A stretch of 35,116 nt of DNA. Origin: Candidatus Amesbacteria bacterium (GTDB taxonomy: Bacteria; Patescibacteriota; Microgenomatia; CAZETR01; Amesbacteraceae). Of the stretch, positions 1 through 7,561 are shown piece by piece (within the stretch, counting starts at the first letter, position 1; each line of letters begins with the position of its first letter). The notes under the pieces are model-generated. The model did no database searches and was not told the DNA's origin. It saw nothing but the letters and a program-made list of their open reading frames with translations. The stretch is from positions 1 through 35,116 of the forward strand of contig DAHWUD010000011.1 of NCBI GenBank assembly GCA_027331445.1. The letters are read 5' to 3'. The position numbers and the translations under genes were made by a program.

Positions 1-601
1 GGGGCAGAAACTCGATATCGACGGTACCGACGGAGTAGCCCATACGGACCGCGGTGTGTAAAAGGGGCATGTCGATAGCCCAGGGATCAACGTCGGCCGG
101 ATCGAGGTAATCCAGAAGATCGCGGCGGAAAACTTTCAACCCCGACTGGACATCCATGGGTAAACCCAGAAGCAGGCGGCCAAAGAACTGCCGGTTTAAT
201 CCGGAAATGGTAGTGCGCAGGGGGGAGGTGTGCCGGATTTTGCGATTGGCCACGACGACGCCGTTTTGGGGAGTCAGGGCCAGCATCCCGGGTAAAGCTT
301 CGGGCGGATATTGCAGATCCCCGTCGATCATGGCGATATACTCTGTCTGAGCCAGTTTGGCTCCCTCCAGAATGGAGAAGGCCTTTCCGGGCCGGCCGGC
401 CTTGGTTTGCATAATTATGGGATAGCGATTGGCCAGCCTTTTAAGCAGGGAAGCCGTGGCATCAGTAGAGTGATCGTCAATAAAAATCAGCCGGTAGGTA
501 ATAGCGGCTGAAGTGAGGGCGGCATCCAGCCGGCGGACCAGCTTTTCGACGTTATCCGCCTCGTTTCTGACCGGGATGACAACATCCAATTGTAATTTCA
601 T
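1..601 (-). CDS. Family 2 glycosyltransferase, C-terminus beyond window
   Basis: The first 200 codons are visible; the gene runs off the left edge. The translation begins MKLQLDVVIPVRNEADNVEK, the usual opening strand of a GT-A fold. It carries FIDDHSTDAT (nucleotide-sugar binding Asp pair, about residues 40-49), the metal-binding DGD in MIDGDLQYPPEAL (about residue 93) and QSGLKVFRRD near residue 160. This is the pattern of dolichol-phosphate-mannose-synthase-like GT2 enzymes, which pass a sugar from a nucleotide donor to a lipid carrier or cell-wall polymer at the inner face of the membrane. Whether C-terminal membrane helices follow cannot be seen. It is separated from the VanZ gene by a terminator-like hairpin, so it probably has its own transcript. 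Family sure; acceptor unknown. Confidence 0.9.
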   Translation of the reverse strand, partial: MKLQLDVVIPVRNEADNVEKLVRRLDAALTSAAITYRLIFIDDHSTDATASLLKRLANRYPIIMQTKAGRPGKAFSILEGAKLAQTEYIAMIDGDLQYPPEALPGMLALTPQNGVVVANRKIRHTSPLRTTISGLNRQFFGRLLLGLPMDVQSGLKVFRRDLLDYLDPADVDPWAIDMPLLHTAVRMGYSVGTVDIEFLP

Positions 602-632
602 AAGATGGAAAGAGGATGGTGGGCCGGAAAAA

Positions 633-656
633 GAAAAAATATCCTTATAGGATATT
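633..656 (-). terminator. Hairpin plus T-run between the VanZ-like gene and the glycosyltransferase
   Basis: On the minus strand AATATCC-TATAA-GGATATT (7 bp stem, 638-656) runs straight into TTTTC. It lies about 40 bases after the VanZ stop and 30 bases before the glycosyltransferase start. The stem is AT-rich, so efficiency is uncertain. A TATAAT at 664-669 sits just upstream, so a transcript from it would begin with this hairpin. Confidence 0.55.
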
Positions 657-663
657 ATCCCAT

Positions 664-669
664 ATTATA
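664..669 (-). promoter_or_regulatory. Candidate -10 box (TATAAT) for the glycosyltransferase
   Basis: Minus-strand TATAAT, with TTTTCA 17 bases upstream as a possible -35 (4 of 6 consensus positions). Predicted start is near 657, immediately before the hairpin at 638-656. Prediction only. Confidence 0.4.
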
Positions 670-696
670 CAGTATCCGACGAAGAATGAAAACAGG

Positions 697-1083
697 TTAA
701 ACGCGGCCCGGAGCGGAGAAGATACGATAAAAAATAAGGCCCATACATCCACCAAAAGTGTCTATGAGTACGTCTGTTACCCGGCCGTCCCGGGTGAGGA
801 TAAATAATTGATGAAACTCGTCCGACGAGGCGTAGATGATAATAAATAGTATTGTGAAAATCAGCTGTTTTGCCCGTGAAAAGTGGGTAGTGTGACGCAG
901 AGAGTAGCCAAACAGGAGAGCCAGGACAAAATATTCGGTGACATGGGCAGTCTTTTTGATCAACAAATCCTGCCAGCCAACAGGGCTGGCATGCAGAGCG
1001 GGCTGGGAAGAAAAAGAGAAGATGAGCGACATCCACAGCAGTGTGGGCAGCCAATAGACAAATTTCTTAAGCAGCGCGGACAT
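697..1083 (-). CDS. VanZ-like membrane protein
   Basis: A 128-residue protein with a hydrophobic N-terminal helix (about residues 10-27), further helices, and the family signature: KKTAHVTEYFVLALL near residue 45 and SSDEFHQLFILTRDGRVTDVLID near residue 86. VanZ-like proteins are small multi-helix membrane proteins; the founding member lowers teicoplanin sensitivity by an unknown mechanism, and most relatives have no known substrate. A role in the cell envelope is an inference from this family and the surrounding hydrolase and surface-protein genes. It starts 8 bases after the Pro-rich protein's stop, yet has an exact TATAAT 7 bases before its ATG, so it may have its own leaderless transcript. 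Confidence 0.88.
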   Translation of the reverse strand: MSALLKKFVYWLPTLLWMSLIFSFSSQPALHASPVGWQDLLIKKTAHVTEYFVLALLFGYSLRHTTHFSRAKQLIFTILFIIIYASSDEFHQLFILTRDGRVTDVLIDTFGGCMGLIFYRIFSAPGRV

Positions 1084-1090
1084 GGGAGAG

Positions 1091-1096
1091 ATTATA
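1091..1096 (-). promoter_or_regulatory. -10 box (TATAAT) 7 bases before the VanZ-like start
   Basis: Minus-strand TATAAT with TTGCCG 18 bases upstream. It overlaps the stop of the preceding gene. The distance to the ATG implies that transcription starts at or next to the start codon. Confidence 0.5.
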
Positions 1097-1856
1097 GCTT
1101 AAAAATGAAGGCGGCGGCAAAAATGAGGCTGCCAACGCCGATGAGAGTATAGGCCGGCCAGGGAGGAGACGGAGGCGGGCTGGCGGCGGTCGGGGAGAGC
1201 GAAACGGGGACGGCCGAAGGCCCGGGAATAAGAGAGGGACCGGGAACGGAACTGGCGGAAGCGGAGAGAACTACCGGAGTCGGGATAAAGGTCGGGGTGA
1301 CGGAAGGCGGAAGACGGGTGGGTGAAGGCAGCGGGGTGGGCTTGAGAGGAGAAGTTGGTTTAGGAGTGGGATCCGGTTTGGAGGTGGGGGCCGGGGTGGG
1401 TGTGGGCGAGGGGCCGGTAATAGCGATGGGAACGGCGGCGGCCCAGGTAGCATTATCACCACCGGAGGTATAGCGGCCGACTTTAAAAAAATAGTTTCCG
1501 GGACCGGTGTAGGCCGATGCTTCAGGATCGGGACGGACGACCAAGCGGCCGCTCCAACTCCCCTGCTCTAAATCCGTTTGGGCCACCAAAAAATATTGGT
1601 CGGCCTGGGAACCGGGAAGATTGACCCAGGCGCCGGAATTGTTTTGGGTAAAACCAAAATAATTAGTTCCGGAAAGGAAAAATACGCCACGTAAATAGGA
1701 ATCGCTTTTGCAACCGGGACAGGACAAAGTGACATCGACAGAAAATTCCTGGTGGGGATCGACGGAAGAAGGCAGGTTGCTGAAATCGAGAGACAGAGCC
1801 GCCACCGGAGTAGCGGCCAAAAGGAAGAGGAGAGGCCAAACCCCCCACCAATGCAT
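1092..1856 (-). CDS. Exported Pro-rich surface protein with C-terminal membrane anchor
   Basis: I do not recognise a named family. Residues 3-22 form a signal peptide (hydrophobic stretch ending near PVAALS). Residues about 23-145 are a globular domain with a close cysteine pair (CPGCKS), which may bind metal or form a disulfide. About residues 145-230 are a Pro/Thr/Ser-rich spacer of PTPTP and PSPT units, and the last 20 residues are a membrane helix. This fits a protein anchored at its C-terminus with the globular part held away from the membrane. I prefer ATG at 1856 to the TTG two codons earlier because a TATATT lies 6 bases upstream of the ATG. It follows the C39 hydrolase by about 15 bases and is probably part of the division/cell-wall gene group. 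Confidence 0.75.
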   Translation of the reverse strand: MHWWGVWPLLFLLAATPVAALSLDFSNLPSSVDPHQEFSVDVTLSCPGCKSDSYLRGVFFLSGTNYFGFTQNNSGAWVNLPGSQADQYFLVAQTDLEQGSWSGRLVVRPDPEASAYTGPGNYFFKVGRYTSGGDNATWAAAVPIAITGPSPTPTPAPTSKPDPTPKPTSPLKPTPLPSPTRLPPSVTPTFIPTPVVLSASASSVPGPSLIPGPSAVPVSLSPTAASPPPSPPWPAYTLIGVGSLIFAAAFIFKL

Positions 1857-1871
1857 ACTCAAAATATACCA

Positions 1872-3032
1872 TTAATTGAACGTCAATATCCCGGTATAAG
1901 TGATGCTGCTTAAGGGATAATGGTCAGTGAAATTGATGTCGTGGCCATTTTCCACGTAGGGATCATCCATCACATAATGGCCGTTGGAACCGCTTTTGAG
2001 AACGACGAAATGGGCGGGTCCGTTATAAACGCCGACGATCACGGGGTTGCCGGCCGCCAGCTGCTGATCAATATTGGCTGAATAGGAACGGCTGATATTG
2101 ACACCGTTGACGGTGATATTGTAGTTGAGGTCGCCGGTATTGAGAAAGAAAGCGCTCGGGGTCAGGGCGATGTCGCTGGGCTTGATGTTTTTATGATTGT
2201 GGCTGGCGATCATGGCCACGGAGGTGACCAGACAACCATAGCGGGAAACAGGGTAAGAAGAGCTGCCCAGAGGCAGGTTACCCCAAAGACTATCCCTTTG
2301 GTTGTAATAACAACCCCAGTCATCGCAAAAGGTCTGATTGGTGAGGATGGAAGCTCCACCCTGAGCCGTGATAAAGGAGTTGATAGCCTCGCGCTGGGCA
2401 ATGGCCTGGGCTAAAAGTTTTTGATAGGTGGCTTCGTCGTTTTTGGTTTGCTGCAGCAGGGTATCCTTGGCAGAGCGGAGAGAGGTGAGGGCGGCTTTTT
2501 GGCTTTCAATTTTGGTCTGGGCATCCTGAACCAATTGTTTCTGCTGGGCATAATCACTTTGGACGACCTGGTTTTGGTAGAGGGACTGGCGATTGAGCTC
2601 CTGAGTCAGCTGGGCATACTTAAACTTAACAATAAACTGGGAAAAGCCGGATGAGGAAAAAAACAACTGCAGGCCGTCGACGGGGCCTTGCTTGTAAGAC
2701 TGGGCGATCTGTTCAGCCAACAGGCGGGAGCGGTCTTTGAGGCTGGTTTCCAGAAGATTTATTTTGGCGGTAATCGAGGCCAGGTTCTCCTCTGATTGAG
2801 TGATTTTTAAGGTGGCCAGGGCAATCTGGTCATCGTAATAAGCAATTTGACCGGCCAGGGTTTTTTGCTGGGTTTGGGAGGCGGCGATTTTGGCGGTTAA
2901 ATCCTGGATCTGTTTGGTGCAGTCGTCCTGGCGGGAGGGATCGGCACAGGGGTTATCGTCGGCAATTGCGAGATGGAAAGAGAAGAAGAGTAAAAGGGCA
3001 GAAGTAAGGAGAAAAAGAAAAGTTTTCTTCAT
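1872..3032 (-). CDS. Exported coiled-coil protein with C39-like cysteine peptidase domain (PcsB/EnvC-like partner of FtsEX)
   Basis: 386 residues. Signal peptide 1-24; a long heptad-rich coiled coil about 38-225 (many Gln, Lys, Leu), as in PcsB, CwlO and EnvC; then a papain-fold C39-like domain about 235-386. Likely catalytic residues are Gln245 (YYNQRD), Cys267 (SRYGCLVTSVAM), His341 (PAHFVVL) and Asp356 or Asp357 (VMDDPY). Cys29/Cys38 and Cys236/Cys241 could form disulfides. The start overlaps the ftsX stop as ATGA, so the two are translationally coupled. In known systems FtsEX, driven by ATP in the cytoplasm, activates a coiled-coil peptidoglycan hydrolase outside. Those carry CHAP, NlpC/P60 or LytM domains; here a C39-type peptidase holds that position. 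Function as the FtsEX-controlled hydrolase is inferred from domain order and position. Confidence 0.85.
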   Translation of the reverse strand: MKKTFLFLLTSALLLFFSFHLAIADDNPCADPSRQDDCTKQIQDLTAKIAASQTQQKTLAGQIAYYDDQIALATLKITQSEENLASITAKINLLETSLKDRSRLLAEQIAQSYKQGPVDGLQLFFSSSGFSQFIVKFKYAQLTQELNRQSLYQNQVVQSDYAQQKQLVQDAQTKIESQKAALTSLRSAKDTLLQQTKNDEATYQKLLAQAIAQREAINSFITAQGGASILTNQTFCDDWGCYYNQRDSLWGNLPLGSSSYPVSRYGCLVTSVAMIASHNHKNIKPSDIALTPSAFFLNTGDLNYNITVNGVNISRSYSANIDQQLAAGNPVIVGVYNGPAHFVVLKSGSNGHYVMDDPYVENGHDINFTDHYPLSSITYTGILTFN

Positions 3033-3907
3033 GTTTTGAGATAACGCTTTGTGGCCATTAAGCCCCCCATGCCACCCACCAGCGCTCCCAAAAGCATTTC
3101 CCCGCCTAAAACTTCCAACATAAACAGGATGGGCGGAGGGAGAATGGGTATGCCGGCCAAAAAAGTGACCAAAAAGGGCATGGAATAAAGCAGGATCAGG
3201 TACATAATGCCCCAGGCGATAAAGCCGCCCAGCAGACCATAAAGAACGCCTTCATATATAAACGGGGCACTGATATAGCTTCTGGTGGCGCCGACGAGCT
3301 GCAGGACAACAATTTCTTCCCGGCGGCCGGCGACTTTGACTCCGATGATAAGCAGGATGATGAGAAAAGTAATAAGAATATTGGTACCGACAAGGGTCAA
3401 GCCGACGACCCTCACAGAATTGGTCCATTTGGTCAGGGCGCCCAAAATATCCTGGGCATACCTGACGTCATCGATATTGGGCTCGGTCTTAAGTTTATCG
3501 GCCAAGACTGACAGGTCATTGGGCTGGTAAGCTGAAACCTCAACCGAGGCCGGCAGCATGCTGGCGGTGACGGCATCCAGAAGCAAAGGGTCGGACTTAT
3601 TCAGGTCTTTGTAAATAGTGAGGGCCTCGTCCTTGGACACAAAATGGAAGGACTTGACCAGGCCGGTGGCGTCCAATTCAGAGTGGATGCGGTCGATTTC
3701 CGACTGGGGGGGCACATAATCGACTTTAAAGAAGGCGTTGATTTGGGGCCGGGTTTCAAAATAATTGAGGACCGCCTGCGAGCCGGCAGAAAGCAGAAAA
3801 AGCGCCCCGGCTAAAAACAGGGTCATAGTCATAATGGAGATAGCGGCAATGGCCTGGTAGGGCGAACGGCGGATGCGGTTTAAGGCGGTCTTAAGATGCT
3901 TGGTCAT
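3029..3907 (-). CDS. ftsX: Cell division protein FtsX
   Basis: A 292-residue permease-like protein. An N-terminal cytoplasmic segment (KTALNRIRRSPYQA) leads into TM1 (about residues 20-45). A large extracellular loop (about 50-165) follows, containing NAFFKVDYVPPQSEIDRI. Three more helices lie between about 170 and 285, with the typical REEIVVLQLVGATRSYI segment between them. FtsX pairs with FtsE and passes ATP-driven movement to a cell-wall hydrolase during division. I chose ATG 3907 because AAAGG lies 5 bases upstream; an ATG at 3928 would add seven residues and lengthen the overlap with ftsE. It overlaps ftsE upstream and the C39 hydrolase gene downstream, so all three are probably translated together. 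Confidence 0.93.
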   Translation of the reverse strand: MTKHLKTALNRIRRSPYQAIAAISIMTMTLFLAGALFLLSAGSQAVLNYFETRPQINAFFKVDYVPPQSEIDRIHSELDATGLVKSFHFVSKDEALTIYKDLNKSDPLLLDAVTASMLPASVEVSAYQPNDLSVLADKLKTEPNIDDVRYAQDILGALTKWTNSVRVVGLTLVGTNILITFLIILLIIGVKVAGRREEIVVLQLVGATRSYISAPFIYEGVLYGLLGGFIAWGIMYLILLYSMPFLVTFLAGIPILPPPILFMLEVLGGEMLLGALVGGMGGLMATKRYLKT

Positions 3908-4577
3908 ACTTGCCTTTGGGCGTGTCATTAATCAACTTACCGGAATCCAGAGTGATAACCCGCAGGGTGAACTGATCGACAATTTCGGCGTTGTGAGTGG
4001 CCATAATGACGGTGGTTTTCAATTCGGAATGGAGGTCTTTTAAAAGTTTGGCGATATCTTTGGCGGTTTTGGGGTCAAGATTGCCGGTCGGCTCATCGGC
4101 CAGGATGAGTTTGGGTTTGCCGACAATGGCCCGGGCGATGGCGACACGCTGCAGTTCCCCCCCCGAGAGCTGGCCGGGAAACATGTCAATTTTTTTGGCC
4201 AGACCGACTAAATCCAAGGCCATACGGACGGCGGAATGGATATCGGCGGGTTTGACGCCGCGGACTTCCAGCGGCAGGGCGACGTTTTCCCAGATATTGC
4301 GGTCCAAAAGAAGTTTGTAGTCCTGAAAAACCGGGCCAATGGCTCGGCGAAAAGCCGGCAGGTCTTTGACTTTGAGCTGGGAGGTGTCTTTGCCGTCGAC
4401 GGTCAGCTTGCCGGTGTCGGGGCGCAGTTCGCGCAAAATCAACCGGAGGAGGGTGGTTTTGCCGGAACCTGAATGGCCGGTCAAGAAGACAAATTCGCCG
4501 GGATCGATAGAAAAAGAGACGCCGTTGACAGCGATAAGGTCACCGAATTTTTTGGTAAGAGTATGGGCAGAAACCAT
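3891..4577 (-). CDS. ftsE: Cell division ATP-binding protein FtsE
   Basis: A 228-residue ABC ATPase from the ATG at 4577. Visible motifs: Walker A GHSGSGKT (34-41), Q-loop Gln85, signature LSGGELQRVAIARA (137-150), Walker B LILADEP (157-163) and switch His195 (MATHN). The sequence is nearest the FtsE/LolD group, and ftsX directly downstream identifies it as FtsE, the cytoplasmic motor of the FtsEX complex at the septum. The reading frame extends 17 codons further upstream, but that part (MAHGCRSGQD...) is not conserved-looking and overlaps the previous gene, so I start at MVSAHTLTKKFG, which begins the first ABC strand. Confidence 0.95.
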   Translation of the reverse strand: MVSAHTLTKKFGDLIAVNGVSFSIDPGEFVFLTGHSGSGKTTLLRLILRELRPDTGKLTVDGKDTSQLKVKDLPAFRRAIGPVFQDYKLLLDRNIWENVALPLEVRGVKPADIHSAVRMALDLVGLAKKIDMFPGQLSGGELQRVAIARAIVGKPKLILADEPTGNLDPKTAKDIAKLLKDLHSELKTTVIMATHNAEIVDQFTLRVITLDSGKLINDTPKGKYDQAS

Positions 4578-4588
4578 GTTTTTTAAAA

Positions 4589-5035
4589 CTACTGCAAGAT
4601 CTTGACCCGACCGACATCCATGAGCCACCCGGCGTAACGGCCTTTGAGCGTTTGACCGTAGACCTGGACCTGTTTGCCCACAAATTGGTCCAGATCCAAA
4701 ACAGAAGAAATTAAATAAACCGTTTGACTATCGCCGCCGGGCCGGACCAGATGGTGGGTGCCCTCGCCTTTGATGCCCCCGGCTTGCAGCTGGCCGGTAG
4801 CGGTATCGGAAAAAGTCTTGGTGTCAGTGGAACCAAATTCGGTGGCGGTTTGAATCATATCGGGCGCCGTGGCCGACGGAGATGAAGATTTGGAAACGGA
4901 TTTGCGGGAGAGAAGAAAACCTGTGGCGATGCCGGCGGCAACAACAATCACGACGACGGCCACCAGGGCGACGGAAAACCGCGGTGCAGATGAAATTTCA
5001 GGATGCACAATGGGCGCAGGAGAGGGGCTATCCAT
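4589..5035 (-). CDS. Small membrane-anchored protein with possible OB-like C-terminal domain
   Basis: 148 residues, no family recognised with certainty. A short Pro/Ser-rich cytoplasmic tail is followed by one membrane helix (about residues 22-43, ALVAVVVIVVAAGIATGFLL). A Ser-rich linker and a small exported domain follow, ending VGKQVQVYGQTLKGRYAGWLMDVGRVKIL. The GKxVxVxG pattern with alternating strands resembles small OB-fold proteins, but I cannot confirm this by eye. It lies between prfB (8 bases) and ftsE (11 bases), which places it in the same transcript as the division genes. A TATACT 10 bases before the ATG could be its own -10 box. Function unknown. Confidence 0.75.
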   Translation of the reverse strand: MDSPSPAPIVHPEISSAPRFSVALVAVVVIVVAAGIATGFLLSRKSVSKSSSPSATAPDMIQTATEFGSTDTKTFSDTATGQLQAGGIKGEGTHHLVRPGGDSQTVYLISSVLDLDQFVGKQVQVYGQTLKGRYAGWLMDVGRVKILQ

Positions 5036-5043
5036 GGCTGACT

Positions 5044-6132
5044 TTAGTATAGCACACGATCCAATCCCCGCACTTCGGCTTCGATGAATTCATCCAAGTT
5101 GCCGTCGAGAACAGAATCGGCCTGACTGGTTTCGACGTCGGTGCGCAGATCTTTAACCAACTTGTAGGGGTGAAGAACATAGGAACGGATCTGATTGCCC
5201 CAGGAAGCGGCTTTGTAGGAGCCTTTAATGGCAGCGGCGGTCTGTGACAACTCGGCCTGCTGCTTTTCCCACAGCTTGGCTTTGAGCAGAGAAAGAGCAA
5301 TCTTACGGTTTTGCTCCTGATAGCGCTGGGTCTGGCAAACGACCTGAATGCCGGTCGGTTTGTGGGTCAGCCGGACGGCGGTCGAGACTTTGTTCACATT
5401 CTGGCCGCCGTGGCCGGTGGCCCGGAAAGCCTCAAACTGAATGTCATCTTCGGGGATAGCGATGGGGGCGGAAGACTCGGGTAGTTCGGGCAAAATTTCG
5501 ACCAGGGCAAAAGAGGTCTGGCGCAGATTGTCCGCGTTGAAGGGAGATTGGCGGACCAGGCGGTGGGTTCCCTTCTCGCCTTTGAGATAACCGTAAGCGT
5601 AAGGGCCGGTGACAGTAAAGGTCACGGTTTTTAAGCCGGCTTCCTCACCCGGAGCTTCGTCGATAATTTCGGTGGCCCAACCACGGTTTTCACAAAAATG
5701 CAGGTACATCCTTAGGAGCATGGAAACCCAATCCATGGCTTCGGTCCCCCCCTGGCCGGCTTTGATGCTGACGATGGCATTGGAGCCATCGTAAGGGACA
5801 TTTAGAAACGTGGCCAACTCTAATTTGGAAATTTTCTTCGTCAGCTGGGCGACTATTTTTTCGATCTGGGGATCGTCGGGCATGATTTCGATTAAACCCA
5901 CGGCGTCGTCAAGATCGTGGGCGAGAGCAGCCAATTCCTGGCTTTCTTCGCGGAGGGCAGACAGGAGTTTGAGTGCAGATTGGGCAGAAGCGGGATCGGA
6001 CCAAAAATCCGGATGCATAGAGGCGGCCTCCAATTCCCGGATTTGGCGGGTCCGATGTTCGGGGTCAAATTTGGTGCGGATGTTTTTCAGGCGGCCTGAA
6101 AGCTCCGCGAGCTGACTTTTGAGATCGACCAT
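5044..6132 (-). CDS. prfB: Peptide chain release factor 2
   Basis: 362 residues, the full length of RF2 (E. coli 365). It has the stop-codon-reading tripeptide SPF (196-198, RQSPFNADN) that marks RF2 rather than RF1, and the GGQ catalytic motif (242-244, [10 protein letters not shown]) that triggers peptide release on the ribosome. RF2 reads UAA and UGA, so UGA is a stop codon here; several neighbouring genes end in TGA. The reading frame is continuous from ATG 6132: the in-frame UGA and slippery site found near codon 25 of many bacterial prfB genes are absent, so frameshift autoregulation is lacking. An exact TATAAT lies 6 bases before the ATG. Confidence 0.97.
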   Translation of the reverse strand: MVDLKSQLAELSGRLKNIRTKFDPEHRTRQIRELEAASMHPDFWSDPASAQSALKLLSALREESQELAALAHDLDDAVGLIEIMPDDPQIEKIVAQLTKKISKLELATFLNVPYDGSNAIVSIKAGQGGTEAMDWVSMLLRMYLHFCENRGWATEIIDEAPGEEAGLKTVTFTVTGPYAYGYLKGEKGTHRLVRQSPFNADNLRQTSFALVEILPELPESSAPIAIPEDDIQFEAFRATGHGGQNVNKVSTAVRLTHKPTGIQVVCQTQRYQEQNRKIALSLLKAKLWEKQQAELSQTAAAIKGSYKAASWGNQIRSYVLHPYKLVKDLRTDVETSQADSVLDGNLDEFIEAEVRGLDRVLY

Positions 6133-6138
6133 GGGCTA

Positions 6139-6144
6139 ATTATA
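6139..6144 (-). promoter_or_regulatory. -10 box (TATAAT) 6 bases before prfB start
   Basis: Minus-strand TATAAT, then TAGCCC, then ATG. At this spacing RNA polymerase would start at the ATG, giving a leaderless prfB mRNA. No convincing -35 and no Shine-Dalgarno sequence is visible. Confidence 0.55.
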
Positions 6145-6158
6145 ACCTGAGCTGCAGA

Positions 6159-6506
6159 CTATTTTTGGGCTGAGGACGTGGCGGGGGAACAAATGGTCTG
6201 TTTAAGTTCGTTTATCTGATCCGGGGGCAGGCGCTGAATCACATCCACGATAGAGTTTAAACTGGTATTGGTCACCTGGAGGCCGAGAACCACGGGAGAG
6301 GTCCGGTTGTGAGTCACTAATCCATCCAGGGCGGAGCTGAGCTGTGATCCCAGACCGGAAAGTTGGGTTTGAGTCAGATGCTGCAGCGCCTGCGGGTCGG
6401 CCAGTTTTTGAACCGATGAAGGCAGACGGATTTTTTTTGAGGAAATCACGAGGAAAACGGCGACGACCAGGGCGGCAAAAAAGACTACCTTGAGCAGGAA
6501 TTTCAT
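6159..6506 (-). CDS. Small single-anchor exported protein, function unknown
   Basis: 115 residues. Lys-flanked membrane helix at residues 3-23 (LLKVVFFAALVVAVFLVISS), then an extracytoplasmic segment rich in Leu, Gln and Ser that probably forms helices (QALQHLTQTQLSGLGSQLSS), ending with a Ser/Ala tail and a single Cys (QTICSPATSS). No enzyme motif is visible. It lies 14 bases after the DHH gene and 26 before prfB; a TATACT 8 bases upstream of the ATG could drive it separately. Codon use and a clean start support a real gene; the overlapping 150-codon frame on the same strand is a shadow. Confidence 0.7.
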   Translation of the reverse strand: MKFLLKVVFFAALVVAVFLVISSKKIRLPSSVQKLADPQALQHLTQTQLSGLGSQLSSALDGLVTHNRTSPVVLGLQVTNTSLNSIVDVIQRLPPDQINELKQTICSPATSSAQK

Positions 6507-6520
6507 CTGTATTGAGTATA

Positions 6521-7543
6521 CTACGGGGGGCCGAGTTCAGGATAGACACGGGCGATGGTGTCCAGAAGAAATTTCTTGGCCTGATCATACGGCAGATTAA
6601 GTGTGCCTCCGGCAGCTGCCGGATGGCCACCACCATATCCGGTAGCAAATGCAATTTTGGCTACGTTGTATTTTTTTTCATCCCGGGTTCTAAGGCTGAG
6701 ATTGACTACTCCGGGTTCGGTCTCGGTAAAACCTATGCCGATGTCCCAGCCCACTACTGACTTAAGGATGTTGGAAATATCCGTCTTTTCCGTGTGGGTT
6801 TTTTTAATTCCCAGTCTTTTCAGCTCAGAGAAGGGCACTGCAGATATAGCGACATGGCCTGAAAAATAATGCTCTATGGATGTGAGGGCGAGACCAAGAT
6901 AGGAAATGTGCTGAGGAGCAAAACTATTTTCGAGTAAGAAGATGTCGGCAGGAAAATTGGGATTTATTTTCGCTAAATCTGCACCAATGAGTAGTGTATC
7001 TGATGTGGTTGGCGGATATTTGAATCCGCCGGTGTCTGTGTAGATACCAATATAAAGGCAGGCGGCTATGGCTTCGGAAATATTGACTCCCCAAATTTTA
7101 AATAAATCATAAAGAATCTGGCAAACGGCTGGATAAGCGGTATCAATTAAATTGATCTGGGCAAATTGGGTGTTGGTGGAGTGATGGTCTATGACTACGG
7201 TCTCTAAAGAGTCGGGAAATTTTATGGGCCTCAGCTTGGAGATTTGGTCCGGTGATCCGCTGTCTTGAATGATAAAAAGGTCATAGTCAGGAATATTTAT
7301 TTCAAAAAAATTATTCAACTTAATCTGATCAAAACCCGGAAGGTGGGAGAGCGTTGTGGGTGGTTCGGAGTCGCCGATGATCACCGTGACTGGTTTTCCG
7401 AGAGACCGCAGTGCATGCATCATGGCCAGAGCGCCACCAATGCTGTCCCCGTCAGGACTGGGGTGGCAATGAAGAAGAATATTATGAGATTTTTGGATTT
7501 GATTCCAAATAAGAGGAGCAAATTGTCTGACCCGGTCTGTCAC
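6521..7543 (-). CDS. DHH/DHHA1 family phosphoesterase (NrnA-like)
   Basis: 340 residues, the length of NrnA-type enzymes. The DHH domain has CHPSPDGDSIGG (Asp31, Asp33), the diagnostic VVIDHHSTN (about 116-124) and DTGGFKYPPTTSDTL near 190. The C-terminal DHHA1 domain ends with GYGGGHPAAAGG near 305. Two metal ions bound by the Asp/His residues hydrolyse phosphodiesters; relatives degrade short RNA (nanoRNA), pAp or cyclic dinucleotides, and the substrate cannot be decided here. The start codon is GTG. A TACAAT lies 6 bases upstream and there is no Shine-Dalgarno sequence, pointing to a leaderless message. Base composition is visibly more AT-rich than the flanking genes. Confidence 0.92.
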   Translation of the reverse strand: MTDRVRQFAPLIWNQIQKSHNILLHCHPSPDGDSIGGALAMMHALRSLGKPVTVIIGDSEPPTTLSHLPGFDQIKLNNFFEINIPDYDLFIIQDSGSPDQISKLRPIKFPDSLETVVIDHHSTNTQFAQINLIDTAYPAVCQILYDLFKIWGVNISEAIAACLYIGIYTDTGGFKYPPTTSDTLLIGADLAKINPNFPADIFLLENSFAPQHISYLGLALTSIEHYFSGHVAISAVPFSELKRLGIKKTHTEKTDISNILKSVVGWDIGIGFTETEPGVVNLSLRTRDEKKYNVAKIAFATGYGGGHPAAAGGTLNLPYDQAKKFLLDTIARVYPELGPP

Positions 7544-7549
7544 AAGTGG

Positions 7550-7555
7550 ATTGTA
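7550..7555 (-). promoter_or_regulatory. -10 box (TACAAT) 6 bases before the GTG of the DHH gene
   Basis: Minus-strand TACAAT, CCACTT, GTG. Same geometry as at prfB and serS but in front of a GTG start, which supports that start choice. Confidence 0.5.
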
Positions 7556-7561
7556 CGGGGG

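Noticed and set aside
3908-3928. Upstream ATG for ftsX at 3928
   Set aside because: It lengthens the overlap with ftsE and has a poorer ribosome site than ATG 3907.
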